Below are positions 7,202 through 17,053 of a DNA stretch of 17,064 nt, in pieces. Both the position numbers and the translations under genes were made by a program. This stretch comes from Pseudomonas sp. UBA4617. Its GTDB lineage: Bacteria; Pseudomonadota; Gammaproteobacteria; Pseudomonadales; Pseudomonadaceae. The notes below the pieces were generated by a model, which did not search any database, was not told where the DNA came from, and worked only from the letters and a program-made list of their open reading frames with translations. How positions within the stretch are numbered: the first letter of the stretch is position 1; each line of letters starts with the position of its first letter. Location: NCBI RefSeq assembly GCF_002386445.1, contig NZ_DGIR01000020.1, positions 1-17,064 on the forward strand, read 5' to 3'.

Positions 7202-7750
7202 ATGAGCAAGCAGGCGCTGATCATCATCGACATCCAGAACGACTACTTCCCCGGCGGCAAATGGCCCCTTGATGGCGCTGAGCAGGCGGCCGACAATGCC
7301 GCACGCCTGCTGGCGGCGGCGCGCCAACGGGGCGACCTGGTGGTGCACGTGCGGCATGAATTCGAGAGTGCCGATGCACCGTTCTTCGCACCGCGCTCGC
7401 AGGGGGCTGCCATCCACGCCAAGGTCCGGCCCGAAGCGGGTGAACCAGTGGTGCTCAAGCACAAGGTCAATGCCTTCCTCGGGACCGACCTCCAACATAG
7501 GCTGGACCAGCATGGTGTCGACGCCCTGACCATCGTCGGCAGCATGAGCCACATGTGCATCGACGCCGCTACCCGTGCCGCAGCGGATCTGGGCTACCAC
7601 GTGACCGTGGCGCACGATGCCTGTGCAACCTTGCCCCTGGAGTTCGATGGCAAGCAAGTGCCGGCGGCGGACGTGCATGGGGCGGCAATGGCGGCATTGG
7701 CCTTTGCCTATGCCAAGGTGGTGAAGACCGATGAGCTGCTCAAGAGCTGA
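7202..7750 (+). CDS. Isochorismatase-like cysteine hydrolase
   Basis: This 182-residue cytoplasmic protein belongs to the isochorismatase-like superfamily, which includes nicotinamidases and other amidases. The catalytic set is visible: Asp10 in IIIDIQNDYF, Lys86 in LKHKVNAF and the nucleophile Cys119 in VGSMSHMCIDAATRAA. The core GYHVTVAHDACAT is also typical. The specific substrate cannot be read from the sequence. The pattern fits the general cysteine hydrolase group better than true PncA, since the metal-binding histidines of PncA are not evident. AGGAGG four to five bases before the ATG makes the start secure. The gene is divergent from the GlxA-type regulator, which suggests regulated expression, and convergent with the XRE-cupin gene 50 bp downstream. 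Confidence 0.88.
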   Translation: MSKQALIIIDIQNDYFPGGKWPLDGAEQAADNAARLLAAARQRGDLVVHVRHEFESADAPFFAPRSQGAAIHAKVRPEAGEPVVLKHKVNAFLGTDLQHRLDQHGVDALTIVGSMSHMCIDAATRAAADLGYHVTVAHDACATLPLEFDGKQVPAADVHGAAMAALAFAYAKVVKTDELLKS

Positions 7751-7800
7751 CCGGCTCGGGATTCGCCGGGGGCTGCTGCGCGGCTCCCACGCCTGCAAGC

Positions 7801-8376
7801 TCAAATGACAACATTACGCACAAAGCGCACCGCCAAGGCCCCGTCGTTGCGATAGGCATACCGGCAATTGCTGGGAAACACATGAAACTGGCCTTGCCGC
7901 AGACAGTGCTCGGCCCCTTCGATGATCAGTGTCAGTTGCCCTTCGGCCACATAGATCTGCTCGCTCCAGCCTTCGGCATCGGCCTCGCTGCAGTAGCACT
8001 CCCCGGGTGCCAGGGTCCACTCCCAAAGCTCCACCTCGCGCCTCGCCGGGCTGCTGCCCAGCAGCACTGCCCTGCTCTGCGGATGCTCACCCGCCCAGGC
8101 CAGCTCTTCAATGCGGCCCGGGTCACGCTGGTCCGGTGCCTGGATCAGGGTGCTGAAGGCCACACCAAGGGCTTCGGCAATCAGGTCGAGGGTCGTCAGG
8201 CTGACATTTTTCTCGCCCGCCTCGATCGCCACCAGCATGCGCCGGCTGACCCCGGAACGCTCGGCAAGCGCGGCCTGGCTCGTCCCTGCGGCGTTGCGCA
8301 GCCTGCGTACATTGAGACTGACATGTTGCAGCACCGAAGCCCGGTGCGAAGATTCATTGTGCACTATAGTGCTCAC
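7801..8376 (-). CDS. XRE-family transcriptional regulator with C-terminal cupin
   Basis: This DNA-binding regulator of about 191 residues has an XRE helix-turn-helix at about 20-75 (NVRRLRNAAGTSQAALAERS, GVSRRMLVAIEAGEKNVSL, then DLIAEALGV) and a cupin_2 barrel at about 112-188 (WEWTLAPGECYCSEAD, EQIYVAEGQLTLII, HVFPSNCRYAYRN). This build is common among repressors that sense small metabolites in the cupin. The GTG at 8376 is the longest start, but no ribosome site precedes it. GTG codons at 8364 and 8334 are alternatives; the last would still keep the whole HTH. A palindromic operator covers codons 2-5 of the longest form and a second lies just upstream, which points to self-regulation. The gene is divergent from an EamA exporter, its probable target. 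Confidence 0.9.
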   Translation of the reverse strand: MSTIVHNESSHRASVLQHVSLNVRRLRNAAGTSQAALAERSGVSRRMLVAIEAGEKNVSLTTLDLIAEALGVAFSTLIQAPDQRDPGRIEELAWAGEHPQSRAVLLGSSPARREVELWEWTLAPGECYCSEADAEGWSEQIYVAEGQLTLIIEGAEHCLRQGQFHVFPSNCRYAYRNDGALAVRFVRNVVI

Positions 8377-8378
8377 TG
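8356..8378. promoter_or_regulatory. Palindromic operator (site B) at the start of the XRE-cupin gene
   Basis: The perfect palindrome GCACTATAGTGC lies at 8361-8372. The 17 bases from 8361 to 8377 are identical to 323-339 in front of the rhtA-like gene. The site overlaps the first codons of the longest XRE-cupin reading frame and is 29 bp centre-to-centre from site C. On either strand it contains a -10-like TATAGT. Recognition by the adjacent XRE protein is inference. Confidence 0.7.
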
Positions 8379-8384
8379 GTCGGG

Positions 8385-8406
8385 GTTGCGCAGTATACTG
8401 CCCACT
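8385..8406. promoter_or_regulatory. Palindromic operator (site C) upstream of the second EamA exporter
   Basis: The perfect palindrome GCAGTATACTGC (8390-8401) differs from sites A and B only by a symmetrical C/G swap. It keeps the same flanks: TTGC on the left and CCACTT on the right (TCACTT at site A). It lies about 50 bp before the exporter ATG and contains a -10-like TATACT. Together the three sites give TTGYGCASTATASTGC followed by YCACT. Confidence 0.65.
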
Positions 8407-8447
8407 TTGCGGCGATTGTGCGCCGCCCTTTCCGAGTGCGCAAGACC

Positions 8448-9380
8448 ATGAACCAGCCCAGCAGCAAGCCGACCCCCGCCCTGACCTTTCGCCTGAGCAA
8501 GGCCGAGCTGGTGCTGGTGTTCATCACCATGCTGTGGGGTGGCACCTTCCTGCTGGTGCATAACGTGATGTCCGTCAGCGGGCCGATGTTCTTCGTCGGC
8601 CTGCGCTTCGCAGCCGCCGCGCTGTTCGTGGGCGTGGTCTCGGCACGGGCACTGCCTGGGCTGACGTTCACCGAACTCAAGGCCGGCATGTTGATCGGCG
8701 TGTCGATCATGCTCGGCTACGGCTTGCAGACCATGGGCCTGCAGACCATCAGCAGCAGCCAGTCGGCATTCATCACCGCGCTGTACGTGCCGTTCGTGCC
8801 GCTACTGCAATGGCTGGTGCTGGGCCGGCGTCCAGGCCTTATGCCGAGCATCGGTATCGGCCTGGCGTTCACCGGCCTGATGCTGTTGGCCGGGCCGGAA
8901 GGTGGCAGCCTGCACTTCAGCGAGGGCGAGCTGGTGACCCTGGTCAGTGCAGTGGCCATCGCCGGCGAAATCATCCTGATCAGCCGCTATGCCGGCCAGG
9001 TCGACGTGCGCCGGGTCACGGTAGTGCAACTGGCGACCGCCTCGCTGCTGGCATTCCTGATGATCGTGCCGACCCAGGAGCATATCCCCGATTTTTCCTG
9101 GCTGCTATTGGCCAGCGCGGTGGGCCTGGGTGCGATGAGCGCAGTGATCCAGGTGGCGATGAACTGGGCACAGAAATCGGTATCACCCACCCGCGCCACG
9201 CTGATCTATGCTGGCGAACCTGTGTGGGCCGGGATCGTCGGGCGTATTGCCGGGGAACGCTTGCCGGGCGTGGCGCTGCTCGGCGGCCTGCTGATCGTGA
9301 TCGCGGTTGTGGTCAGCGAACTCAGGGTACGCCGCACCGGCGAAAACGAGACAGCGCTGGCAGCGCAGAGTGAACGCTGA
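8448..9380 (+). CDS. EamA/DMT-family transporter
   Basis: This 310-residue inner-membrane protein has ten hydrophobic segments in two EamA repeats. It begins with a polar tail of about 18 residues, then LVLVFITMLWGGTF, the typical first helix with the WG motif. Other family features are LRFAAAALFV, QTMGLQTISSSQSAFITALYVPFVPLLQW and ATLIYAGEPVWAGIVGRIAGE near the end. It is a drug/metabolite exporter; the substrate is unknown, and it is not as close to RhtA as the first exporter. The ATG at 8448 is preferred over an in-frame GTG at 8418, though neither has a strong ribosome site. It is divergent from the XRE-cupin regulator, with two palindromic operators between them, so regulated export of the metabolite sensed by that protein is a fair inference. 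Confidence 0.87.
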   Translation: MNQPSSKPTPALTFRLSKAELVLVFITMLWGGTFLLVHNVMSVSGPMFFVGLRFAAAALFVGVVSARALPGLTFTELKAGMLIGVSIMLGYGLQTMGLQTISSSQSAFITALYVPFVPLLQWLVLGRRPGLMPSIGIGLAFTGLMLLAGPEGGSLHFSEGELVTLVSAVAIAGEIILISRYAGQVDVRRVTVVQLATASLLAFLMIVPTQEHIPDFSWLLLASAVGLGAMSAVIQVAMNWAQKSVSPTRATLIYAGEPVWAGIVGRIAGERLPGVALLGGLLIVIAVVVSELRVRRTGENETALAAQSER

Positions 9381-9482
9381 CGGCATGCCCGTCTCTAAAC
9401 CACCGGCTATGCTTTGTAAGAAAGTGTTATAAAAAACCAGCACTTCACAGCTTGTTTGTAGGATTCTGCGACACCTTGTGTG

Positions 9483-9511
9483 TTGGTGATCAAACCTCTG
9501 GCACGTATGAT
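9483..9511 (+). promoter_or_regulatory. Sigma70-type promoter of the mnh operon
   Basis: A -35 TTGGTG (9483-9488), a 17-bp spacer and a -10 TATGAT (9506-9511) place the expected start near 9518, about 24 bases before the mnhA ATG. It is the best match in the 161-bp gap before the operon. No operator-like repeat was found beside it. Confidence 0.55.
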
Positions 9512-9541
9512 TCCTGGCAAACTTCTCCAGAATAGGCCGCT

Positions 9542-12456
<2,915 letters not shown>

Positions 12457-12457
<1 letters not shown>

Positions 12458-12801
12458 TGGAAGAAGTGATTGCAATCGCCATCGGCGTCCTGGCCGCCTC
12501 GGGGGTGTGGCTGATCCTGCGCCCCCGCACCTACCAGGTGATCATGGGCCTGTGCCTGCTGTCGTATGGCGTCAACCTGTTCATCTTCAGCATGGGCAGC
12601 CTGTTCATCGGCAAGGAACCGATCATCAAGAACGGCCTGCCCCAGGACCTGCTGCACTACACCGACCCGCTGCCGCAGGCGCTGGTGCTCACCGCCATCG
12701 TCATCAGTTTCGCCATGACCGCGCTGTTCCTGGTGGTGTTGCTGGCCTCGCGCGGCCTGACCGGTACCGACCACGTCGATGGCCGGGAGCGTGACGAATG
12801 A
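12457..12801 (+). CDS. mnhC: Mrp antiporter subunit C (MnhC)
   Basis: This 114-residue NuoK-like membrane protein has three transmembrane segments. Typical stretches are VWLILRPRTYQVIMGLCLLSYGVNLFIF and DPLPQALVLTAIVISFAMTALFLVV, the latter being the well-known MnhC/NuoK signature. It forms part of the membrane arm of the Mrp complex between subunits A and D. The start codon shares one base with the mnhA stop (TGATG), and AGGAG lies seven bases upstream, so translation is coupled. The end overlaps mnhD by four bases. Confidence 0.94.
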
Positions 12802-14477
12802 GCGGCATGAGCCAACTGATCATCGCGCCCATCCTGCTGCCGCTGGTAACCGCAGCGGTGATGTTGCTGCTGGGCGAGAAACACCGGCAGCTCAAGGCCG
12901 GGCTGAACCTGCTGTCGACCTTTACCGGCCTGGCCATCGCGGTCAGCCTGCTGTTGTGGGTGCGCATTCAGGGCCAGGCAGAATCGATCGGCGCGTACCT
13001 GCCGGGCAACTGGCCGGCGCCGTTCGGCATCGTACTGGTGGTCGACCACCTGTCGGCGCTGCTGCTGGTACTCACCGGCACCATCGGTTTCAGTGCCCTG
13101 CTGTTTGCCCGGGCCCGCTGGGATGGTGCCGGGGCCAGCTTTCATGCGCTGTTCCAGATCCAGCTGATGGGCCTGTACGGCGCCTTCCTCACCGCCGACC
13201 TGTTCAACCTGTTCGTATTTTTCGAGGTGCTGCTGGCCGCTTCCTATGGCTTGCTGCTGCACGGCTCTGGCCGTGCCCGGGTGCGCGCCGGCTTGCACTA
13301 CATCGCCATCAACCTGTTTGCCTCGTCACTGTTCCTGGTCGGCGCGGCGATGCTGTATGGCGTGACCGGCACCCTGAACCTGGCAGACCTGGCGGTGAAA
13401 ATCCCGCTGGTGCCGGAGGCCGATCGTGGCTTGCTGCATGCCGGTGCGGCCATCCTGGCCATCGCCTTCCTGGCCAAGGCCGGCATCTGGCCATTGAACT
13501 TCTGGCTGGTACCGGCCTATGCCTCTGCCAGTGCGCCAGTGGCGGCGCTATTCGCGATCATGACCAAGGTCGGTCTGTATGCAGTGTTGCGCCTGTGGAC
13601 CCTGCTGTTCTCAGGGCAGGCCGGGGCTTCGGCGCACTTCGGTGGCGAATGGCTGGTAGCCGGTGGCCTGGTCACCCTGGCGGTAGCGGCGGTGTCGATC
13701 CTGGCCGCGCAGCGCCTGGAGCGCATGGCCGCCCTCAGCATCCTGGTCTCGGCCGGCACCCTGCTCGCTGCCGTCGGCTTCGCCCAGTCGGCGCTGACCG
13801 GTGCAGCGTTGTTCTACCTGGTCAACTCTACCTTGGCGCTATGCGCGCTGTTTCTGCTCGCCGAGCTGGTGGAACGCTCGCGCTCAGCCAATGAGGCACC
13901 GCTGGAGGAAGAGGAAGACGCCATGCCGCCGCCGCTGGAATCACTGCACCCTCCCAAGGGCATCAACCTCGACGACGAGCAGAAGGTGGTGATCGGCCAG
14001 ATCATCCCATGGACCATGGCGTTCCTCGGCCTCAGCTTCATCGCCTGTGCCCTGCTGATCATCGGCATGCCACCGCTGTCAGGCTTCATCGGCAAGCTCA
14101 ACCTGATCAGCGCACTGATCAACCCCCAAGGCCTGGGTGTGCCACCCGGGCACCCCCTGGGGGCGTCGGGCTGGGGCCTTGTGACCTTGCTTATCCTGTC
14201 AGGCATGGCCTCGCTGATCGCCTTCGGCCGCGTCGGCATCCAGCGTTTCTGGAAGCCCGAGGAGCGCCCATCGCCGCTACTGCGCCGCTATGAATGCCTG
14301 CCCATCGTCATCCTGCTCGGCCTGTGCATCATCCTCAGTCTCAGGGCCGAACCGCTACTGCGCTATACCCAGGACACCGCTGCCAGCCTGCAGGCTCCCG
14401 AGCTCTACATCCAGGCAGTAATGGCAGCCCGGCCGGTCCCCGGCCCCACCTCGCTCGACGTACAGGTGCAGCCATGA
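12798..14477 (+). CDS. mnhD: Mrp antiporter subunit D (MnhD)
   Basis: This 559-residue NuoN/NuoM-like proton-translocating subunit keeps the key membrane charges: Glu143 in LFVFFEVLLAASYGLLLHG, Lys227 in IAFLAKAGIWPLNFWLVPAYASA, Lys257 in IMTKVGLYAVLR and Lys433 in SGFIGKLNLI. Between membrane segments, residues about 360-398 form a hydrophilic loop that is very acidic (LEEEEDA) and proline-rich. It is not part of the transport core and is probably cytoplasmic. The ATG overlaps the mnhC stop (ATGA), and the stop overlaps the mnhE start in the same way. Function is Na+/H+ exchange as part of the Mrp complex. Confidence 0.95.
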   Translation: MSGMSQLIIAPILLPLVTAAVMLLLGEKHRQLKAGLNLLSTFTGLAIAVSLLLWVRIQGQAESIGAYLPGNWPAPFGIVLVVDHLSALLLVLTGTIGFSALLFARARWDGAGASFHALFQIQLMGLYGAFLTADLFNLFVFFEVLLAASYGLLLHGSGRARVRAGLHYIAINLFASSLFLVGAAMLYGVTGTLNLADLAVKIPLVPEADRGLLHAGAAILAIAFLAKAGIWPLNFWLVPAYASASAPVAALFAIMTKVGLYAVLRLWTLLFSGQAGASAHFGGEWLVAGGLVTLAVAAVSILAAQRLERMAALSILVSAGTLLAAVGFAQSALTGAALFYLVNSTLALCALFLLAELVERSRSANEAPLEEEEDAMPPPLESLHPPKGINLDDEQKVVIGQIIPWTMAFLGLSFIACALLIIGMPPLSGFIGKLNLISALINPQGLGVPPGHPLGASGWGLVTLLILSGMASLIAFGRVGIQRFWKPEERPSPLLRRYECLPIVILLGLCIILSLRAEPLLRYTQDTAASLQAPELYIQAVMAARPVPGPTSLDVQVQP

Positions 14478-14962
14478 ACCGACTGTTCCCCGCCCCGCTG
14501 TTATCGGTGTCGCTGTTCGCGCTGTGGCTGTTGCTGAACCTTTCGCTCAGCCCCGGCAACCTGCTGCTGGGTGCCGTGCTCGGCGTGCTGGCACCGCTGC
14601 TGATGGCACCGCTGCGCCCGCAGCATGCCCACGTGCGGCGGCCGCTGGCCGTTGCCCGGCTGGTCGGCCGGGTCGGCATCGACGTGATCCTGTCCAACCT
14701 GCTGGTGGCGCGCGGCGTGCTGCGTGCCGGCAAGCAGCCGCCACGCTCGGCGTTCGTGCACATCCCGCTGAGCCTGCGCGATGCGCATGGCCTGGCGGCG
14801 CTGTCGATGATCACCACGGTGGTGCCCGGCACGGTTTGGTCCGAGCTGGCACTGGACCGCAGCGTGCTGCTGCTGCATGTGTTCGACCTGGATGACGAGG
14901 CGGCCTTCATCCGGCATTTCAAGGACACCTACGAACGCCCGCTGATGGAGATCTTCCAATGA
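14474..14962 (+). CDS. mnhE: Mrp antiporter subunit E (MnhE)
   Basis: This 162-residue protein has N-terminal membrane segments (about 9-50) and a soluble C-terminal half. MnhE features are the LWLLLNLSLSPGNLLLG start, then DVILSNLLVARGVL and LAALSMITTVVPGTVWSELALDRSVLLLHVFDLDD. The start at the ATG overlapping the mnhD stop (ATGA) is firm; the open frame runs back to 14294 only as a shadow inside mnhD. The protein is a small accessory subunit of the Mrp complex. The gene overlaps mnhF by four bases. Confidence 0.94.
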   Translation: MNRLFPAPLLSVSLFALWLLLNLSLSPGNLLLGAVLGVLAPLLMAPLRPQHAHVRRPLAVARLVGRVGIDVILSNLLVARGVLRAGKQPPRSAFVHIPLSLRDAHGLAALSMITTVVPGTVWSELALDRSVLLLHVFDLDDEAAFIRHFKDTYERPLMEIFQ

Positions 14963-15237
14963 CAGGCCTGCTCGCCAATGCTGTCCTCGCCAGCCTGTTC
15001 ATCTTCGCCCTGGCCATGGCCCTGGCGCTGATCCGGCTGTTCCGCGGCCCCTCCGCGCAGGACCGGGTACTGGCGCTGGACTACCTGTACATCCTGGCCA
15101 TGCTGACCATGCTGGTGCTGGGCATCCGTTATGCCAGTGACACCTACTTCGAAGGTGCCCTGCTGATTGCCCTGTTCGGCTTCGTGGGCTCGTTTGCCCT
15201 GGCCAAGTTCCTGCTGCGTGGTGAGGTGATCGAATGA
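14959..15237 (+). CDS. mnhF: Mrp antiporter subunit F (MnhF)
   Basis: This 92-residue membrane protein has three hydrophobic helices. The middle holds the conserved MnhF run RLFRGPSAQDRVLALDYLY, including the Asp that is important in the family, followed by EGALLIALFGFVGSFALAKFLLRGEVIE. The start (ATGA with mnhE) and end (ATGA with mnhG) overlap its neighbours, so it is translated as part of the operon. Confidence 0.94.
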   Translation: MTGLLANAVLASLFIFALAMALALIRLFRGPSAQDRVLALDYLYILAMLTMLVLGIRYASDTYFEGALLIALFGFVGSFALAKFLLRGEVIE

Positions 15238-15599
15238 CTGAAGCCCTGCAACTACCGCTTTGGGTAGAGCTGGCCATCGCCGTACTGCTGCTGCTAGGCA
15301 GCCTGTTCGCGCTGATCGGTGCCGTGGGCCTGTTGCGTCTGCAGGACTACTTCCAGCGCATGCATCCGCCAGCACTGGCCTCGACCATCGGCGCCTGGTG
15401 CGTGGCACTGGCCTCGATCATCTACTTTTCCTGGCTCAAGGAAGCACCCGTGCTGCACGCCTGGCTGATTCCGGTCCTGCTATCCATTACCGTGCCGGTA
15501 ACCACGCTGCTGCTGGCCCGGGCAGCGCTGTTCCGCAAGCGCACGGCCAACGAGCCGGTACCGGAAGAAGTCAGCAGCGGCCGCGATCGGGGCAACTGA
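15234..15599 (+). CDS. mnhG: Mrp antiporter subunit G (MnhG)
   Basis: This 121-residue membrane protein has three hydrophobic helices. MnhG signatures are the FALIGAVGLLRLQDYFQRMHPPALASTIG stretch around residues 22-50 and the charged tail after LLLARAALFRKR. It is the last gene of the operon. The start overlaps mnhF by four bases. The next gene is convergent, with its stop only nine bases beyond, so readthrough would be antisense to the small genes at 15609-16288 unless the hairpin at 15605-15626 stops it. Confidence 0.94.
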   Translation: MTEALQLPLWVELAIAVLLLLGSLFALIGAVGLLRLQDYFQRMHPPALASTIGAWCVALASIIYFSWLKEAPVLHAWLIPVLLSITVPVTTLLLARAALFRKRTANEPVPEEVSSGRDRGN

Positions 15600-15604
15600 C
15601 AAGT

Positions 15605-15626
15605 CGCCTCACTCGTGGGTGAGGCG
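15605..15626. terminator. Possible hairpin between mnhG and the convergent gene
   Basis: CGCCTCAC (15605-15612) and GTGAGGCG (15619-15626) form a perfect 8-bp stem with a six-base loop, placed exactly between the two convergent stop codons. There is no T-run on either side, so it is a weak terminator at best; the position is its main support. Confidence 0.35.
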
Positions 15627-15821
15627 CTGCAACTCGCGGCGGACCATGGCCACATAAGGCGGCGGGCCAAGTCGGTACAATTCGCTTGCGACCCAGGTCA
15701 ACCAGGTGCCTTGCAGTTCCGCGCGCCTTGCCAGCAAACGCTCGGCTTCGGCCACCGCATCAGCCTGATGCTGGCGATGAAACTCGGCACGCGTGGCGGG
15801 CGTGGCGTCACTGTGGATCAT
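15609..15821 (-). CDS. Hypothetical protein, 70 residues
   Basis: This is a small soluble protein, mostly helical and charged (EFHRQHQADAVAEAERLLARRAELQG), then TWLTWVASELYRLGPPPYVAMVRRELQRL. I do not recognise a family. Its ATG overlaps the stop of the upstream 156-residue gene as ATGA, with AAGG about eight bases before, so the two are translationally coupled. The clean coupling and lack of a competing frame make it credible despite its size. It has no membrane segment or signal peptide. Confidence 0.65.
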   Translation of the reverse strand: MIHSDATPATRAEFHRQHQADAVAEAERLLARRAELQGTWLTWVASELYRLGPPPYVAMVRRELQRLTHE

Positions 15822-16288
15822 TCACTGGCCTTGAAGGTGGTCAGTTCACCTTTGCGCCATTTGGCGACCTTGCCGGTCACCGCCTTCAGCAACTTGCCAA
15901 GGCCTTCCTGTATTTGCTGCTGCGCGGCGAACACCAGCATCACACCGTGGCCCTCGCGGAACACGATGCCCTCGCCTTCTGGGACCGAGACAAAGGCGTA
16001 ATCGCCCACACCATAGACGTTCAGCTTGATTTCGCGAAAACGCATTTCCAGTTTGCCACCTTCCCGGCTGGGCAGTACGGCGGCGCGGAAGTGGTCGCCG
16101 ACTTTCAGTTCGAGGCGCTGCTTGTCATCGACCACCAATGCGCTTTCGGTGTCGATCTCGGCCATGTACAGGCCTTCGGGATTCTGTTCGGTGACATAGA
16201 CAAAGCGGCCCTGAAACAGCTGGGCCAATTTACCGCGCAAGTCGCCCAGGGCGAATAACGCATGGGTATCAAGAGTGCTAACTGCCAA
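15818..16288 (-). CDS. Hypothetical protein, 156 residues, TTG start
   Basis: This soluble protein is rich in beta strands (GRFVYVTEQNPEGLYMAEI, VGDHFRAAVL, EMRFREIKLNVYGVGDYAFV, GIVFREGHGVMLVFAAQQQIQEGLGKLL) with a basic C-terminus. I do not recognise its family. The frame continues to an ATG at 16348, but only the TTG at 16288 has a good ribosome site (GAGGA, eight bases away), so a TTG start giving MAVSTLDTHALFALGDL is preferred. The longer form would be 176 residues. It is the first gene of a two-gene unit with the 70-residue gene downstream. Repeat-rich DNA of about 400 bp lies upstream. Confidence 0.7.
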   Translation of the reverse strand: MAVSTLDTHALFALGDLRGKLAQLFQGRFVYVTEQNPEGLYMAEIDTESALVVDDKQRLELKVGDHFRAAVLPSREGGKLEMRFREIKLNVYGVGDYAFVSVPEGEGIVFREGHGVMLVFAAQQQIQEGLGKLLKAVTGKVAKWRKGELTTFKASE

Positions 16289-16693
16289 TGAAGTAATCCT
16301 CAACCGGTTACATCCCGCGCTCACCCAAGCTCGGTGAAACACGGCCATTTCTTGTCGATAAGCGAAAAGAGTAATGAAGCGATATACGAAGCGTCTGCGC
16401 CCACCGGCGATTCGGCGTGCGGGATTCTTTACTCTGGCTTGCCAGATCTGCCCTCAATACAGGCTTTCGGCATATTCCCGATCCGGGAAGTGTAATGTCT
16501 GACAGCACCCCCGCCAGAAAGGTGCGACAGGTAATGCCGGAACGCCCGTGAGAACGGGCCCGGCAATCCATCAGTGCATTACTGAGGGCAGAATATGCAC
16601 GAAAACACCGAAATCCGTCGAGAGGCAAAGCGCATTTCTTGCCATTCAAACAGCCTGCCCTGCTCTCTACCAAGCCCGGCGCAATCGACGCGC
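16289..16693. other. Gene-poor segment with a cluster of inverted repeats
   Basis: No convincing gene is seen here. Open frames exist on both strands (16308-16742 minus; from 16595 plus), but they lack a family look, and one runs antisense to the small gene at 16694. The 150 bp from 16433 to 16585 hold a row of short inverted repeats: TCTGGC/GCCAGA (16433-16446), TTCCCG/CGGGAA (near 16475-16489), GCACC/GGTGC (near 16505-16525), a nested pair TGCCGG/CCGGCA enclosing GCCCGT-GAGA-ACGGGC (near 16535-16565), and TCAGT/ACTGA (near 16571-16585). The row could be a structured RNA or a long 5' leader of the gene at 16288. No clear promoter or terminator was found. Confidence 0.45.
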
Positions 16694-16888
16694 TCAGGCG
16701 GCCAGGCCTTTCTTCAACTGCTGCAACCAGGCTGCCTGGCACTGCAGCGCCTCTTCTCGCGTGGCGAAGACAGTGCCGCGGCGCTCACCATTGACCAGCA
16801 CCACCCAGCAGATGCGTTTACCCAGCGCCCGCAGCGTGGCCGGCACACCCGAGCCAATCATCACGGCTACATCGACCCGGCTATTCAT
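16694..16888 (-). CDS. Hypothetical small protein, 64 residues
   Basis: This protein has the form MNSRVDVAVMIGSG followed by strands and a C-terminal helix (CWVVLVNGERRGTVF, then ATREEALQCQAAWLQQLKK). The strand-turn-strand-helix pattern suggests a compact single domain; I do not recognise its family. The ATG at 16888 is chosen because GGAGGG lies four to five bases upstream. An ATG at 16903 would add five residues without a ribosome site. The strong site and coding look support it over the antisense reading from 16595. No confident promoter was found in the 176 bp between it and the right edge. Confidence 0.7.
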   Translation of the reverse strand: MNSRVDVAVMIGSGVPATLRALGKRICWVVLVNGERRGTVFATREEALQCQAAWLQQLKKGLAA

Positions 16889-17021
16889 CGTTCCCTCCGA
16901 CATTTAATTAGCACCCTAACGATATAGCCATGATACGCCCGCTCGCCGAGCAGAAACAGCGCATCCCGGTATAGCAGTATTACGCCCGGGGCAACAAAAA
17001 CCGCCGCCGGCAAAGAAATGC

Positions 17022-17053
17022 AAAAAGCCCCAGGGATCGCTCCGTGGGGCTTT
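17022..17053 (-). terminator. Intrinsic terminator for a minus-strand gene beyond the right edge
   Basis: GCCCCA (17027-17032) pairs with TGGGGC (17045-17050), with inner pairing GGA/TCC and extra A/T pairs outside. On the minus strand the hairpin is followed by five T residues (17022-17026), the form of an intrinsic terminator. On the plus strand only three T residues follow, so it works mainly leftward. The gene it serves lies to the right of the window. Confidence 0.8.

Noticed and set aside
7751..7800. GC-rich gap ending in CGGCTCCCACG, resembling half of a Pseudomonas REP element
   Set aside because: The second arm and loop of a REP are not intact, and no second copy was seen in the window.
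16435..16452. Possible sigma54 promoter (TGGC ... TGC)
   Set aside because: The distance between the GG and GC elements is two bases longer than sigma54 promoters allow.
16308..16742. Minus-strand frame of 144 codons across the repeat-rich segment
   Set aside because: It overlaps both neighbouring genes in another frame and has no recognisable protein pattern or ribosome site.
16595..16927. Plus-strand frame of 110 codons with a weak GAGG site
   Set aside because: It lies antisense to the 64-residue gene, which has a much better ribosome site and a more protein-like composition.
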